From Volutella citrinella (lineage: Eukaryota > Ascomycota > Sordariomycetes > Hypocreales > Nectriaceae), in NCBI GenBank assembly GCA_034401135.1, contig JAWZSP010000002.1, positions 1,364,001 through 1,428,000 on the forward strand: DNA of 64,000 nt, written 5' to 3'. Made by a program: the position numbers and the translations under genes. Position 1 is the first letter of the stretch; the number at the start of each line of letters is the position of its first letter. The notes under the pieces were generated by a model. That model was not told the DNA's origin, made no database searches, and saw only the letters and a program-made list of their open reading frames with translations. Of this stretch, positions 1 through 14,145 are shown in pieces.

Positions 1-1139
1 AGGGAGTAATTTTTATAAATAAATAATAGAATATCTTTTAAGAGCTTTATAAATCTTTCTAAAAGGTATTAATATTATACTATTTTAATTTAAAAAAATC
101 TATATAATTAGAAATTAATACTTTATATTTTATAATATTAAGTATTATCTTTTAATAAAAAAGAGATAGTTTTTAGTACTTTATTATATTTTAATTATAG
201 AAATTTTAAAAAGCTAAGTTAAACTATAATACTTTAGATAAAAAAATATTTATAATTATAAAGTTATTTATAAATTAAAAGTATTATCTTAAAAAGCTAG
301 TAAAACCTATTAAAGTTCTTAGTAATTATTAAAATTTATAATCTTTTATAAAAAAAAAGTATTTAAATAGTTAATAAGCTTAGTAATATATTAAGCTTAT
401 ACTATATAATTTTATAATTAAGTATTAGCTAGGTAAAATAAACCCTATTAATAAACCTTTTTAAAAACTAGATTATAAAAAAAAGAATACTTTTTAAGAT
501 AGCTTAGTAGATAGCTTAATAAATTAAATAATTACTAAGACTAGACTATTTAAAAAAGTAATAATATTAATAAATACTAAGGTTAGTTTTATATAAATAA
601 TATAAGACTATAGTAAACTTATCTTCAAGAGTTATATAGTATAGTTAGATTAAGTAAAAAAGAAATTTAAAGTACTATTTAAACCCTCTTAAAAAAATAT
701 ATAAAAGGCCTTAATTAAAAAGATTATTAATAATAAAAAAGTCTTAATAACTTTAATAGAGATAATTAAGATATTATAGTCTTATAATTTAATAATAAAG
801 ACCTATTAAGATCTTATTATTAAGTAAAAAGCTATAAGAAATCCTTATAAATAGTATATTACTAAAGATTTATTATACTTTTAGCAGAGGTTATATATAC
901 TAAATAATATTATATTATAAAATAAGATCTTTAAGTTATATTATAATTATTTAATAGTAAGTTATTTTAAGATTAATTAAATACTTAAAATATTTTAATA
1001 AAAGCTATACTAAAAGTATATAAAAGATTTTATAATATAATAAGTTAGTACCTATCTAGTATACTAAAAAATAGTATTAAAAAAATATAAACTATATAAT
1101 AAGTTTAAACCCTTTTTAATACTTAATTAATTATAATTT

Positions 1140-1640
1140 AAATTATTAATAAACTTTATTATAAAATTACTATTTATAATAACTAAGTAAGGTAAAGTTA
1201 ATATAATATTAATTATTATAAATTACTATATAAAGTATACCTAATTCTTAGCTATACTTAAGGTAATTAATATAATAGAGTTTATAAAGTTATTTTATAA
1301 AAAGATTGATCTTATTTTTAGCTTATTAAATAATATAATATTAAATAGAAGCTTAATTTTTATAAGTAAATTTTAATAAGCTATTTATATATAAATATTA
1401 ATAAAAAGAAGGCTTTTAATAATATTTTATTTATAAAGTAATAAATAAATAGAGCGCTTTAATTAGATCTTAGAATATTACTTATATATATTTATAAGAA
1501 ATTATTAAGAAGTATAGCTAAACTTTTTACTATAAGTATAATTTACTTATAATAATACTTAGAATATAATAATAAGTATATTATTAATAAAAACTTTTAT
1601 AAAATACTTATTAAATATATATCTAGGTCTTAAGGATAAT
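1140..1640 (+). pseudogene. Ty3/gypsy integrase core relic (gypsy-B copy 1)
   Basis: Translating through stops gives fragments in the order of a gypsy integrase core: YIKYTQFLAILKVIN, then EFIKLFYKKI, LNRSLIFISKF, IKRRLLIIFYLQSN followed by IERFNQILE, and FTYNNT (Q inserted where a TAA or TAG is likely a mutated CAA or CAG). Known integrases read roughly V-D-R-x-T-K-Y-A-x-F-x-P, L-F-x-S-x-F-W, K-R-x-L-S-T-A-Y-H-P-Q-T-D-G-Q-T-E-R, F-A-Y-N-N. Stops are frequent, so the gene is dead. Orientation agrees with the LTR lying downstream at 3797-4070. The same stretch is present inverted near 16950-17430 in copy 3 and is missing from copy 4. Confidence 0.75.
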
Positions 1641-3796
1641 CTTATAAAAAGGGGGATACTTAAAGTAAGTATAAAATTAATAAGATTATAATAAGTTTAA
1701 AAAAAGCTTAAAAATTATTAAAAAAGTATAGTAAAGTAGTATATAGAAATTATAAATTATAAGTACTAAGAGTATAATTTTAAAAAAAGATAGTTTATAT
1801 TATTTTTAATAAGTAATTTAAAATTCCTTAAGTAAAAAAGGAAGTTAATATTATATTATATTAGGCCCTTTTAAATTCTAAAAAAAATTAGCTTAAAAGC
1901 CTATTAATTAGCCCTATTAGACTAACTAAATTATATTTATAATATTTTCTATATAAGCTTACTAAAGCCTTAGTAATATTATAAAAAAATACTTAATAAA
2001 AGTATATTAATACTTAACTTATAAGACTTAAAAAAAGAATAAGAGGTTAAGGTAATAAAAAATAAATAAAAGTATAAAAGTAAGTAATTTTACTTTATTA
2101 AATAGTTAGAATAGCTTATAGAGTTTAATTAGTAAGTTCTTAAAGTAGATATAAAAAATATAAAAAAAGTAATTATAAAATATTATAAAGTAAAAAAAGA
2201 AAAAGCTATAAAAAGATAAGCTAAATTAAAAAAAAGCAGTTAATAAACCCTTATAATTAGCTTATAAAAACCTACTTATTAAACTCTAAAATAAAAAAGC
2301 TACTTAAAACTACTTAGAAATTATTATAATTTACTATTAAAACCTTAGTAACTTTAAGTCTAATTTATATTACTAATATTAGTATTATCTAAGTTTAAGA
2401 ACTTTAGTATTATAATTACCTACTTATATTACTAAGACTAAGATAAACTAATATAAAAAAGCTAGGAAGGTACTTAAAGAGCCTTATAAAAGGAAGTTAA
2501 AGATACTATAAAAAGGCTATTAATATAATAAGCTTATTATTTATTCTCCTAAACTATAAACTTATTTTAAAACTTATTTAATAATTAAATAAGGTATTAA
2601 ATAGTATTAAAATTTATTACTTAAAGGCTTTATACTTACTACTCTTTAAGTTAGTTTATAAAAATATAAGACTTTTAAATAGCTTAATTAAGAGTGCTTT
2701 TTAATAAGTAAAGTATTTATATCTTAATAATAGCTTAGGAGTAAAACCTAGGCTTATTATAACCTAGTTAAAGATTTTTAAAAAAAATAAAAGAATCTTT
2801 ATTATTAATATAAGCTATCTCTATTAGTATATTATAATAAGTATTATTTAGGAAATAGTTATAATTATTATATATTTTTTAATAAAATATTAATAAAAAT
2901 AAAATAATTAAACTAAGAAAAGCTTATAAAGTTCTTAAGCTTTTTAATATAATAAATAGTTATAAACTTAAGATTAAAAATCTTATTATTTTATTATAAA
3001 GCCTTAGTAATACTAAGTATACTTAAAATCTTAAAAAACTTATAAATAATAGTATATACTTTATATATTTAAAGAAATATATAGTAGATATTTATTAAAG
3101 TAATTATAAAGTTAGTTAAATTAGAATTAGAAAAAAAAAAAGTATTTATAAAAGTAAAAAGAACTTAAAAAAGGTTAATATAATTAAGAATAATAGTTAG
3201 ATTAATAGTATTACTTTCTATTTTATTAAAAAGCTTAAAAAGATTAAAAAGTTAAGTAAAATTAAAAAGATAGATACTTATAAATAATAAGTCTTATTAC
3301 TATACTTATAATATAAATAGTAACTATTTATAGTATTAAAAAAAGTATAAAATAAAAGTATAATAATAAGAATATTTTAAGAATTAGCCTAGATATATAA
3401 GTAATTATAATACTTAGTTATACTAAGATATTTTATATATTATATAAAAGGTATTAAAATAGGTATAAAATAAGTAGTTAAAGTTATAAAAAAAGTAAAA
3501 AAAGATATTATAAAAAGGTAGTATAGGACTTATATAGCCTGAAAATATTAATAAATAAGAAGAAAGAAAAAAAATAACTAAATAGGAGGAAAGCCTTTTT
3601 TTTATACTTTAAGAGGTATAGTTACTAATTATAAATATAATTATTAATTATAAAAATAATTACTTATTTAATTTATTTTAATATAGTAAAAATAGAATAT
3701 AGCTAATAGTAATTTACTACTAAATTATAATAAGGTTAGTAGTTATATTTTACTAGCCTTAGTATTAAAGATAGTACTATAAGAGGAGGGATAAAT

Positions 3797-4070
3797 TATT
3801 ATAATATCTAGTATTAAGCTCTACTTTAGCTATAAAGCACTACCTAGCCTAATTATAAAAGCTAATAAAGCTAGGTATAAGGAGTAAAGTAATATTACTA
3901 CTAATATATATACTCTAAGGAGCTTTATAATATATAATATTATAAAAGAAGCTTATTAAAGTATTAAGTAAGCTTTAGTTACTTTTTATTATAAAATCCT
4001 ATTATTACCTCTTTTTTTATAGAGCTATATAGCTTAACCTATATATTATTTATATATTATATACCTTGTA
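3797..4070 (+). repeat. Gypsy-B LTR, 3' LTR of copy 1 (274 bp)
   Basis: This repeat recurs inverted at 14146-14418, 14669-14926, 20635-20908 and 32511-32784. In element orientation it starts TATTATAATAT and ends ATACCTTGTA. It is the least degraded copy of the end, keeping TTGTA where the others have TTATA. Four of the five copies are 273-274 bp long. The five copies define the ends of the gypsy-B elements. Confidence 0.8.
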
Positions 4071-4614
4071 ATAATAAATACTTTTTTTTATAAAAGATTA
4101 TAAATTTTAATAATTATTAAAGACTTTAATAAATCTTATTAGTTTTTTAAAATAATACTTTTAATTTATAAATAATTTTATAATTATAAATAACTTTTTA
4201 TTTAAGGTATTATAATTTAATTTAGTTTTTTAAAACTTTTATAATTAAAATATAATAAAGTACTAAAAATTATTTTTTTAATTAAAAAATAATATATAAT
4301 ATTATAAAATATAAAATATTAGTTTTTAATTATATAGGTTTCTTTAAGTTAAAGGAATATAATATTAATACTTTTTAAAAAGATTTATAAAGCTTTTTAA
4401 AAATATTTTATTATTTATTTATAAAAGTTATTTTTTTTAATTTCTTATTTTTAATTAACTTTTTTAATAAGTTTAATAAAAAGGTTATTATAAAAAAATA
4501 TATTTATATAAATCTTTTATAAAAATTATAAAAACTTAAAAATACTTAGACTTTTTAATAAATCTTTAGCTTTAATTATAAAGTAATTATCTTAACTTTT
4601 TTAAAGTCTATAAA

Positions 4615-5100
4615 TACTCTTATTATTAATATAATAAACTTAAAAAATATAACTTTTAATTAATAAAAATAATACTTATTTAATATTATATATAGTCTTA
4701 TTATTATAAGCTATTTAATTACTTATTAAAGAGCTTTTATATAAGATTTATAATTTTTTAAATAAATTAATATATTATTTATAAATATAATATAGATTAT
4801 ATTTAGAAAGTCTTTTAAAGTTTAATAAATATAGTTTTAAAAAGTAATTAAAATATTTATAAGTTTAAAAAGTATAATTATATACTTAAAATATTTATAA
4901 TAAATTTTAAATACTATCTTTTACTTATTACCTATTTTTATATAAATTTAATAATATATATTTTTAATATCTAGCTTATTAAAAAAGTAATAGCTTTAAA
5001 TATAATTTATAATCTTTTAAATTATTAAAAAAAAATACTAATTCTTAGTTATTACTTTATTTAGCTTTTAGTAGTTAATATATAAATAGAAAGACCTATT
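4615..5100 (-). pseudogene. Gypsy reverse transcriptase relic (gypsy-B copy 2)
   Basis: This block is a close direct match to 29790-30280, where reading through stops on the - strand gives RT motifs (LDIKNIYY, then KIAFQTYYKYFKYIVI, then LINILATFQDYIYQAL). These correspond to the gypsy motifs L-D-x-R-x-A-Y, K-T-A-F-x-T-x-Y-G-x-F-E-Y and L-T-N-A-P-A-T-F-Q. The copy here is more mutated, so the identification rests partly on the cleaner twin. Confidence 0.65.
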
Positions 5101-6874
5101 TAATTTAAAAATAAAAGAAATTAAAGCCTTTATTAAGCTTTTTAAGTAATAAATATATTTATTTATTAAACTATTAGCTAAATATTAATAATATATATTA
5201 AGTTCTTTTTATAATAATAAGTTTTATAATCTTAATATTTTAATAAATAGCCTATATCTATTTTATAGATATTATATACTTATTTTACTATCTAATAGAT
5301 TTACTAAAACTTCTAAGTATTTTTAATTTAAATTTAGTTTTATTTTAATTTAAATTACTATTTCTTTTTCTAAATATTAATTAAGACTGCTAGTTTAGAT
5401 AATAATATATAAAAAAAATAAAAAAAAAATATTAAGACTTTTTTAAGTTCTTATTATTAAAAAAGTTACTTAATAAGTAATCTTTTTAAAGTTAGTAAGA
5501 AATATAAATATAATTTAAATATTACTTATTTTTAAGACTATTTAATTTATATTTATAAAGATTAAAGCCTTTTTATATTATTTTTAAAAGCCTATATAAA
5601 AAATAATATTTTTATTAATTATATTACTTATCTTTTTAATATTACAAAGTGCTTTTATTATAATTATTAATTAAGAGATATATATAAAAGCTTAGGCTAA
5701 AAGTTATAAAATTAATTATAATAGCTCTAGGTTTTTAAAATTAAGAAATTAACTTAAGATTTTTTTAAAAAATATTTATATTAAGCTATTATATTAATTA
5801 AATAAAAGTTTAGCTTTAAATAATATATTTAAAAGTTATTTATTAATAAATATAAAAAGGCCTAGGCTATTAAAAGTTATTAAATCTTTTACTATTTTAA
5901 TATTTTCTTTATTATTTTATTAATATTATTTTTATTTTTTATTTTAAAATAATTAAATATAATATAGTTTAATTCTTAATAATTATAATAATAAATATCT
6001 TTTTATTAAGTTTTTAACTTTTTTTTAAAAAAAACTTTTTAATTTAATTAAATTTTTTATAAAAAAAACTATTTTTTTTAAAAAAAAAAAAAATAATCTA
6101 AAGGCTTTTTTTTAGTACTTTTTTATTATTTTATTTTTATTTATTTTTTAAAATTAAATATTTTATAAAAAGCTAGATTACTTTTTTTTTTTATATAAAA
6201 GCCGTTTAATAAAGATTTATATTTACCTTAATTAACTTATCTTAAGTTAGTTTTTATAATATATTTAAATATATAATTCTTTACTTTTATTTATTTTAAT
6301 AATATTTTAATTATTATTTAATAGAATTTAAGTAATAATAGAATTTTTATAAAAATTAATTTATTTATTATTTAGCTTTTTTTAATTAAAACTTAATTAA
6401 GATTTTAATATTAAATACTTTATAAATTAAAGATTTTAATTAAATTTAAAAAATATTTTAATTTTATTTAAAAGTTTTTTTATTTTTTTTAAAAACTTTT
6501 TAAAAAAAGCCTAATTATTATTATTTAAATATTATAAAGCTATTATTATTTTATATTAATATTTTTTAAATTTATAAAAGTTTTAAAAAGTATATTAAAA
6601 GCTTAATAGCTAATTTTTTTATTTTTAAATAATTAATAAAGTAATTAAGATTTTAAGTCTTAATAATTTAAAATTAATTTCTTTTTTTAAAAAAAAAATC
6701 TTAAAATTTAATATTTTTTATAATAAGTATTAATAAGTACTTAGGTTATTTTTTTAAGAGCTAAATCTTAGCTTAAAAGTACTAAATCTCTTATAAAAGC
6801 TTAAATTACTATTAAAAACTATCTTACCTTTCTTATAATTAAATTATACTAAGAGAGCTCTATATTAATACTAA

Positions 6875-7071
6875 TATAAAGGGATAGCTAAGAGCTGAAG
6901 CTAGGGAAGAGTATGCTTTTTAAGTTAGGCTAGTATATTTATTTTTACTTAAGGTCTTCTATCCTATATATAAGCTTAGCAGAAGCTTACTAAGCCCTTA
7001 GTAATTAATTAGCTAGACTAAGATTTCCCTGCTAGTATACTAATTATACTAATTATAGCTAGGTCTTTATA
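6875..7071 (-). repeat. Gypsy-C left LTR (3' LTR in element orientation)
   Basis: The 197-bp direct repeat has its partner at 13681-13877. Differences are mostly C/T and G/A transitions, the expected RIP signature. It begins TATAAAGGGATAGC and ends TAGGTCTTTATA. Confidence 0.85.
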
Positions 7072-10000
7072 ATTACCTTATTATAAATAGGGCGCGCTCT
7101 TAGCCCTGCTTTATTATATATATAGTCTATATATATCTAGCCTTTATAATAATAATAATAACCTATTAATTTATTATTTTTTAGATCTTTAACCTTTCTA
7201 TATATTATTATTAAGTCACTGCCTTCTTATTAACTTTTTATTATAATACTTAGTTTTTCTTTTTCTTTTATAAAATTATTAATCTTATTTTTAAATTTTT
7301 AACCCCTATTATACTATTATTAATACTATAATAATACTTTTTTAAATTAAAAATATTTTATTAATATTTATTTTTAATAAATAAAAGGGTTTTATTAAAA
7401 CCTATATTAATAAAGTACTATACTTTTACTATCTTATCTTTATTAATTATAATTTTTTAATTAAATACTATTATAATAGTAATAAGAAATATTATATTAT
7501 TTATAAAGTAGATAAAGCTAAGTACTAAGTAATATATTACTAAGCTTTTACTTAAATATTTTTTAACTCTATTTTAGATCTTAATTAAGCTTTATAATCT
7601 AATTTAGACTTATTAAAATACTTTTAAAGATATTAACTATTATTATACTTTTACTAAGAGCTATATAGATTTTATCCTTACTAATTATTATAATACTTTT
7701 TTAAATATAATAAATATTTATATTAAAGCCTAATAGTTTTTTTAAAAAATTATTATAAATTTAGTAAATACTTATAATACTAATATTAAAATTATATTTA
7801 TATAATAATAGTTCTAAAAAACTAACTCTATTTAAGAGTTATTAATTATTATAATTTTATAAAATATAAATTAAGTTTTTATTATACTTTTACTATTTTT
7901 AATATTTTTTTACTATAAGTATAAATAATTTCTTTTATTAATACTATTACTTATACTAAGGCTACTTAGTTAGTATATATTTAAGATAATTTTACTATTA
8001 TAAATATTAATAAAGTTTTAAAGGCTTTTAATCTTATAATTAAGTATAAAGAAACTTCTTTAAGTAAAGCTAATTAATTAATAAGCCTTCTTTAAGCTTA
8101 TTATACCTTCTATCCCTAGTATATAAAATAAGTAATACTAAAGTACTTAATTTAATATACCTACTTAAAGTTGATTTATTATCTTAGGCAGGGCAGACTT
8201 TTATTAGCTTAATAATATTATAATATTACTTTTATAATAAGATAGGCAGCTGATAATAATAATAAGCTTTTAGTAGACTTTTTTAATAAGGATAGCTTTA
8301 TTCTTAGTAATAATACTAATAATAATAGTAATATTAATAATAAAGGTAATAATAGTAATAATAATAATAGTAGTATATAAAATATATAGTATCTATTTAG
8401 CTTTTTACTTATAGCTTTCTAAAAAAGTATTAAAAAGTATCTTAAGGTATTTTAGTTTTAGCTACTTATAATAATAATTTACTTTATTTTTAATAATAGT
8501 TTAGCCTTTAGGTATAGATCTAGTTACTTTATTTTAAGCCCTTATAGTATTAGAGTTTAAATTAGAGTTTTAATATAATATTACTATATATTTATTAAAT
8601 CTTTAGTAATTACTTACTATTATCTTACTTTTTATAAAATTATTTAGCTTACTTATAATATACTTATAATTTTTTTTTTAATATTTACTAAGTACTTTTT
8701 TAACTCTTATATATTATATTCTACTAGCTAACCTAGCTATTTAACTTAAAAAAAGGTATTATTATTATCTTATTTATATATAATAATTTCCTTTACTTCC
8801 TACTTTTTCTCTTTTTTTTTAAAATTAAAAAGATTATTTAGTATATACTTACTTATAACCTTATTATTCTAAGGTTCTAATAGTATAACTAATATAATAT
8901 TATATATTCTTATATATTTATTTAATAGAGCTACTTAATAAGCTTATTTACTATATTACTTAATAATCTTAATATATATAAAGTATAGTACTAACTTCTT
9001 ATTTTTAAAATAAAAGTTCTATATATTAAAGCTGATTATTTAGCCTTTTATATATACCTACTCTTAGTAATACTTATTATAATACTTAGCTTATATTTTT
9101 ATAACTATTTATTAATACTATATAGCTTTTTATTATATTTTTATAATCTTTTTTATATATTTTTATATATTTTTAATTTTTATTTTTAATATATATAATA
9201 TATATTTAATAATATATAAGTAGTAGCTTATAAATACTTTAATTAGTAATATACTAATAGTATTATACTTACTATTATTATATATAAACTCTGCTTTTTA
9301 AAAGTATATTATTTAATTTTATAAAGACTTTTTAGTATATATTTATATATACTTTTCTAATATTTAGTTCAACCTCTTTATCTATCTATCTATTTATAAG
9401 TAGTATATTATAGATAGTTAATATTTAATAGTTTATTTTATTATTAAGTTAGCTTAAAATTAGCTTATAAAGAGCTTATCTTTATTATTAATAATTTCTT
9501 TTAAAATTCTATATTTATATTTAAAATACTTATAGAAAATACTTACTAATTATATAATATTTAGCTATTTTATTATTAAGATAAAGAATATATACTTAGT
9601 TATTTTATAAATAATTATAAAGATTATATTTACTAGCTTACTATTTAGCTATATATTTTATAATAGTTTAGTAATAAAGTTTATATTAATTTTTTAAAAA
9701 AGATATAATAGTAATAATAATATTTATAGTTTATTATAGAACTAATATCTTAGTATATATATACCTTAATATAAGTTATAAGTTTTTATATATTCCTAGA
9801 TATTTTTAAAAAGGTTAGTTTAATAGAATTTTTATAAGATTAATTCTAAAGTCTTTATAACTTTTATATACTCTGATCTTAGGTTATTATAATATTAATA
9901 AAAGATCTCTTATTATAAAGATCTTTTTTTTAAGATTATAAGCTTATTTTTAAAAAATAAGGTATTATTTTAATTAACTTAGTAATTCTTTTTCTTAATA

Positions 10001-11329
10001 TTAGCACATAGTGCTTTTATATAAGTTATATATTCTAGATTAATAGTTTATAGCTTTTAAACTAGTACTTCTAATTTATAAAATAGCTATATTAAGAATA
10101 TTATTTTACTTTTTATAAATTCTTTTATAATAAGGCATAGAATATATTAGTCTAGAATAATAATTTTAGTTTTATTTAAGTCCTTAGTATATTCTTTATA
10201 AATATTACTTTAAGAAGTTAATATTATAAGTATATTACTTTCTGCTAGTTTCTTTTATATACCTTTTTAGCTTTTAGTAATTATAATATATATTATATAT
10301 TATAGTAGCTTACTTAAGGGGCTATATTATAAAAGTAAGGAAGCTCTTAGTTCTTAAGTTTAAAGTAATTTAATTAGACTAGTCTTTATTATTTAAATAA
10401 ATACTTTTATTATTTTAATTTTATCTTTTTAATTTATAATTATTTACTATAAGTTTAGTAATAAGTTCTTAATAAGATTTAGTTTATAAGCTAAACTTAG
10501 TAATATATTATTATAAGTAAGCTAACTCTTAATATAATCTAGCCTTTTTAATAAGCTATTTACTAAGTTATTTATCTTAAGGTAATATTTTATTTTAAAA
10601 TTAAATTTTAAAAACTAATATATTTATCTAGTTAATCTTTTTTAAAAATCTTTTATTAAGGCCCTAAGGATTTATTATAATACTTTATAATTTATAAATA
10701 GAGTAAACTACTTTAATAATTTTTATATATAATAGTTCTAGTACTTTAAGAACTTTAGGACTACTAAAAGCTCTTATTAGTTAGTACTTTATCTATTTTC
10801 TATTTTTAATAGTTTATATAAAAAGTATATAACTAGCTGCTATTAGTTATTATATAATTAGGCTAAGATATTTATAATTATTTTAATTAAGGTATTAGTT
10901 TTTACTTTTATAAGTAGTATAAAGTCTTAGTATTAAAAAATAATTATAAAGCTAAAGGCTTATTTTAATAGCTTAAAAGCTATTATAATACTTTTTAATT
11001 ATTAAAATTCCCCTATCTTTTTTTCTTAATAACTGCTTTTTAATAAATCTATTATTAAAGATATTATTATAAAATAATAGAAAATAAACTTTTAGTAAAA
11101 GTTATAAAATCTTAAGAAGACTTAGAGCTTTTATACTAATATAAGTAGCTTCTATTTAATAATAAATTAGACTTATTCTAGCTTTATCTTAATACCCTTT
11201 TATATAATATAATAATTTAAAAAGGTTATCTTTTATTAATAAAAAGAGTATTTTAATAGTTTAATATAAAGCTATATAATTTATAGCTTTTCTAAGATTT
11301 AATATAAGTATTTAATATATTCCTTTTTT

Positions 11330-11720
11330 ATTTAAAAATAAATAATAGTATTATCTAGGTATATAATATAATATATATCTAATAGTTTAGTAAGCGCTTA
11401 GTATATATATACTTAAAAAATTACTAGTATATTAGTAAGGCTAAAAAATATTATATTATATTTAAAATAGCTATACTATATTTAGAATACTATTTTTTAA
11501 TAGTTATTTTTTTTAATCTAAATATAATAATATATATCTTAGAGATTAATTATAAATATTTATTTAATATAAGAAAGGCAGTCTAATAGCTTACTAATTA
11601 ATAATAAAAAATATTAATTCTTTATAATAATTATATTAAGCTTTTAGTAATCTATATATAAATATAAAGTCCTATCTTTTTTAAAAATAAATAAGATAAG
11701 AGTATTTATAAAGCTTTTAC
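11330..11720 (-). pseudogene. Gypsy-C reverse transcriptase relic
   Basis: On the - strand, starting near 11700 and reading through stops, the fragments are LILFIFKKDRTLYLYIDY, then KNQYFLLLISKLLD, RLSYIKQIFIINLRDIYYYI, RIKENNKQKIVF and FFSLTNILVIFQVYIY. They match in order the known gypsy RT blocks (P-I-L-F-V-K-K-K-D-G-S-L-R, V-D-Y-R-x-L-N, P-L-P-L-I-S-E-L-L-D-R-L, L-D-L-R-x-A-Y and L-T-N-A-P-A-T-F-Q). Q and R were inferred at positions where a C to T change makes a stop. This fixes the element's family and orientation. Confidence 0.8.
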
Positions 11721-13680
11721 TTTTATTAATATAGCTTACTACTTATTATTTTATAAAATATATTAAGAATACCTTACTTCTTTTCTTATTTAAAAAATAA
11801 AGAGATTTAAATAAAAGTATTTTACTTTTTTATATATTAATTATATATTTTATATTTAATAAAAGTAATAATTCCCTTACTAGTTATTTATTAAATACTT
11901 ATATAAAGTTTATAAGCTTAATAAGTAGTAGTATTATTTAATTTAAAGGTTTTTTACTTAAGGATACTATTTTATAGTCCTTATTTAAAATAGTACTATA
12001 TATATAAAGAATATAAGCCTTTTCTTATTATTTTATAATTTTAAATATAAAGGATTCTAAGTTAATAATAAATATAATATTATATTACTATATATAAATA
12101 GTTATTAAAATAAAAATACTTTTTTAATTTATTAAATTATTAAATAAGAGTAAGTTATTAAAGCCTTTAAGTTAGTTTATATTAATAAAATTATAGTAGA
12201 TCTTATATAGCTAATTATATTTATTAATTAAGAAGAATCTAATCTTATATACTTAATTATTTTTCTAACTAATAATACCTTACTAATTCTATAATTCAAG
12301 GACCTTAGCTTTTATAAGTAGTTAGAGACCTATTTATAAGACTAGATAATTACTTATAAGATTAACTTATATATAAATATCTATATTTATAGTAACTTAT
12401 TATTTTTAGTATCTTTAAATAATAATTATATTATTTTTAACTATTTAACTAATTAAGATAATAATAATAAGTTTAGGTATTTATAGTATTATTTTATTAC
12501 TAGTACTTACTTATTTTCTAAGAAATTATTAGCTAGTAATTAGAATATAACCTCTTATATTATAGCCTTTAGTAGTATAGCTAGTACTAAGGTTATTAAG
12601 ATTAATCTATTTTAATATTTCTTTATAAAATAATTAGTATTCTTATAATTAGGGCGCTTATAGTAATAATATTATAATTTCTATAAGTTAGCTTTCTAAG
12701 GCTTTTTTTATATATAGGTACCTTAGTTAGGGTTTTATTAAGATTAGTCTCTCTTTTCTTTTTCTAGATTATACCCTAGCTTATATTTCTTTAGATTAAT
12801 ATCTAGTCTTATATAATCTAATATATATTTATAATAATTTATTAAAATATTACTATTTATTATTCTAAGATAGATCTAGATCTACTTAGCCTTATTAATA
12901 ATATTTTAGATATTTAATAAATTAACTATTTATTAATTAATCTTACTATATAAGTCCTTTTTTAAGTAGTAGTAAAAGTAGTGTGCTATTATTAGGTTAT
13001 TATTAAGTCTTTATATACTTAAGGATATATAGATTACTTTCTAAGCTTAAAAGAACTCTAATAATAATTTATTAACCTTTTAGTAATAAGCTTTAAGTTT
13101 ATTATAAAATTATTATTTTCTTAGATATAAGTTAATATATTATTATTATATAAACTTAATAAAGTTATTTTATATAAAGTCTTTATTTATTAAGCTTTTA
13201 ATATATATTTATTAAGCTTACTACTTCTTATAGTATATTTATATTTATACTTAATAAATCTTTTATATTATAAAAGTATATTTTTAAAAACTATTTTTTA
13301 TTTTAATTACTTTAATCTAGCTATTAATAATAATATTATTATTATCTTCTTAAAGTATTTTATAATTATATCTTAAAAGTTATTTATATTTATACTTTTT
13401 TAATAAGTATTTAGTAATTAATTAATAAATAAGCTTATTTTAATTTATTATTTATTAAAAAATTATAGCTATTAATAAGTTATTAAGCCTAGCTTATATA
13501 TTAAGGACCTGCTTATTTTTAATAAAAGCTATTAATTAGTTCTTATTTAATAATTATAATTAGTTTAATAGAAAGAGGGTAGTAATTTATATAGTAGTTA
13601 GTAACTGCTTATCTTATAAAGGAACAGGCTGTCTATATATAAGTATACTTAGAGCTAGCTTTAAAAAAAAGTAAAAGAAT

Positions 13681-13877
13681 TATAAAAGGATAGCTAAAAG
13701 CTAAAACTAGGGAAGAGTATACTTTTTAAATTAGGCTAGTATATTTACTTTTACTTAAGGTCTTCTATCTTATATATAAGCTTAGTAGAAGCTTGCTAAG
13801 CCCCTAGTAGTTAATTAGCTAGACTAAGGTTTCCCTGCTAGTATACTAATCACGCTAGTTATGGCCAGGTCCTTATA
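13681..13877 (-). repeat. Gypsy-C right LTR (5' LTR in element orientation)
   Basis: This is the direct repeat partner of 6875-7071. It is the less mutated of the two near its end, retaining AATCACGCTAG and TTATGGCCAGG, which hints at the pre-RIP sequence. It is followed by the target duplication ACTAA. Confidence 0.85.
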
Positions 13878-14145
13878 ACTAAGTCTTTTATTTTTTAAAT
13901 ATTTCTTAATTCCTAGATAGCCTTCTTTTTAATTTTATATTTTTTAATATAAATAATCTAAAGTATATTAGTTTTAAAATTTAATAAAAAAGAGATTTGA
14001 GTAATTTAATTAAAAAATATAAAACTATCTTATTAAAAAAGATTTAAGAAAGCTTGCTTTTTTATTAAATAAGTTATTAATATACTCCTTTTACTTAATA
14101 TTATTATATTCTTAAAAAGCTATAAAAAAGCTTTAAAATTATTAG

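Larger units (their letters stand above)
1..4070 (+). mobile_element. Gypsy-B copy 1: 3' half of a RIP-degraded Ty3/gypsy LTR retrotransposon
   Basis: The window opens inside this element. Bases 1 to about 366 are the inverse of 4075-4450 and match 22298-22753 directly, so they belong to the stretch just after reverse transcriptase. Reading through stops on the + strand, about 1140-1640 resembles a retroviral-type integrase. A 274-bp LTR at 3797-4070 ends the element. Bases 600-3790 match, inverted, the regions following the LTRs at 14669 and 20635, which share the same 3' part. No frame is open. The 5' half would lie left of the window. Because its LTR abuts the interior of an oppositely oriented copy at 4071, this copy probably inserted into copy 2. 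Confidence 0.8.
6875..13877 (-). mobile_element. Gypsy-C: full-length nested Ty3/gypsy retrotransposon, 7,003 bp
   Basis: Two direct 197-bp LTRs (6875-7071 and 13681-13877) bound this element. The exact 5-bp sequence ACTAA occurs at 6870-6874 and again at 13878-13882, a target-site duplication. The unfilled site is recognisable in gypsy-B copy 4 at 32242-32246. Reverse transcriptase is readable on the - strand near 11330-11720, so transcription ran leftward. LTR ends read TATAAAGG...CCTTATA, as expected if ancestral TG...CA ends were mutated to TA...TA. The LTR is related to the gypsy-C2 LTR read on the opposite strand. No frame is intact. Confidence 0.85.
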
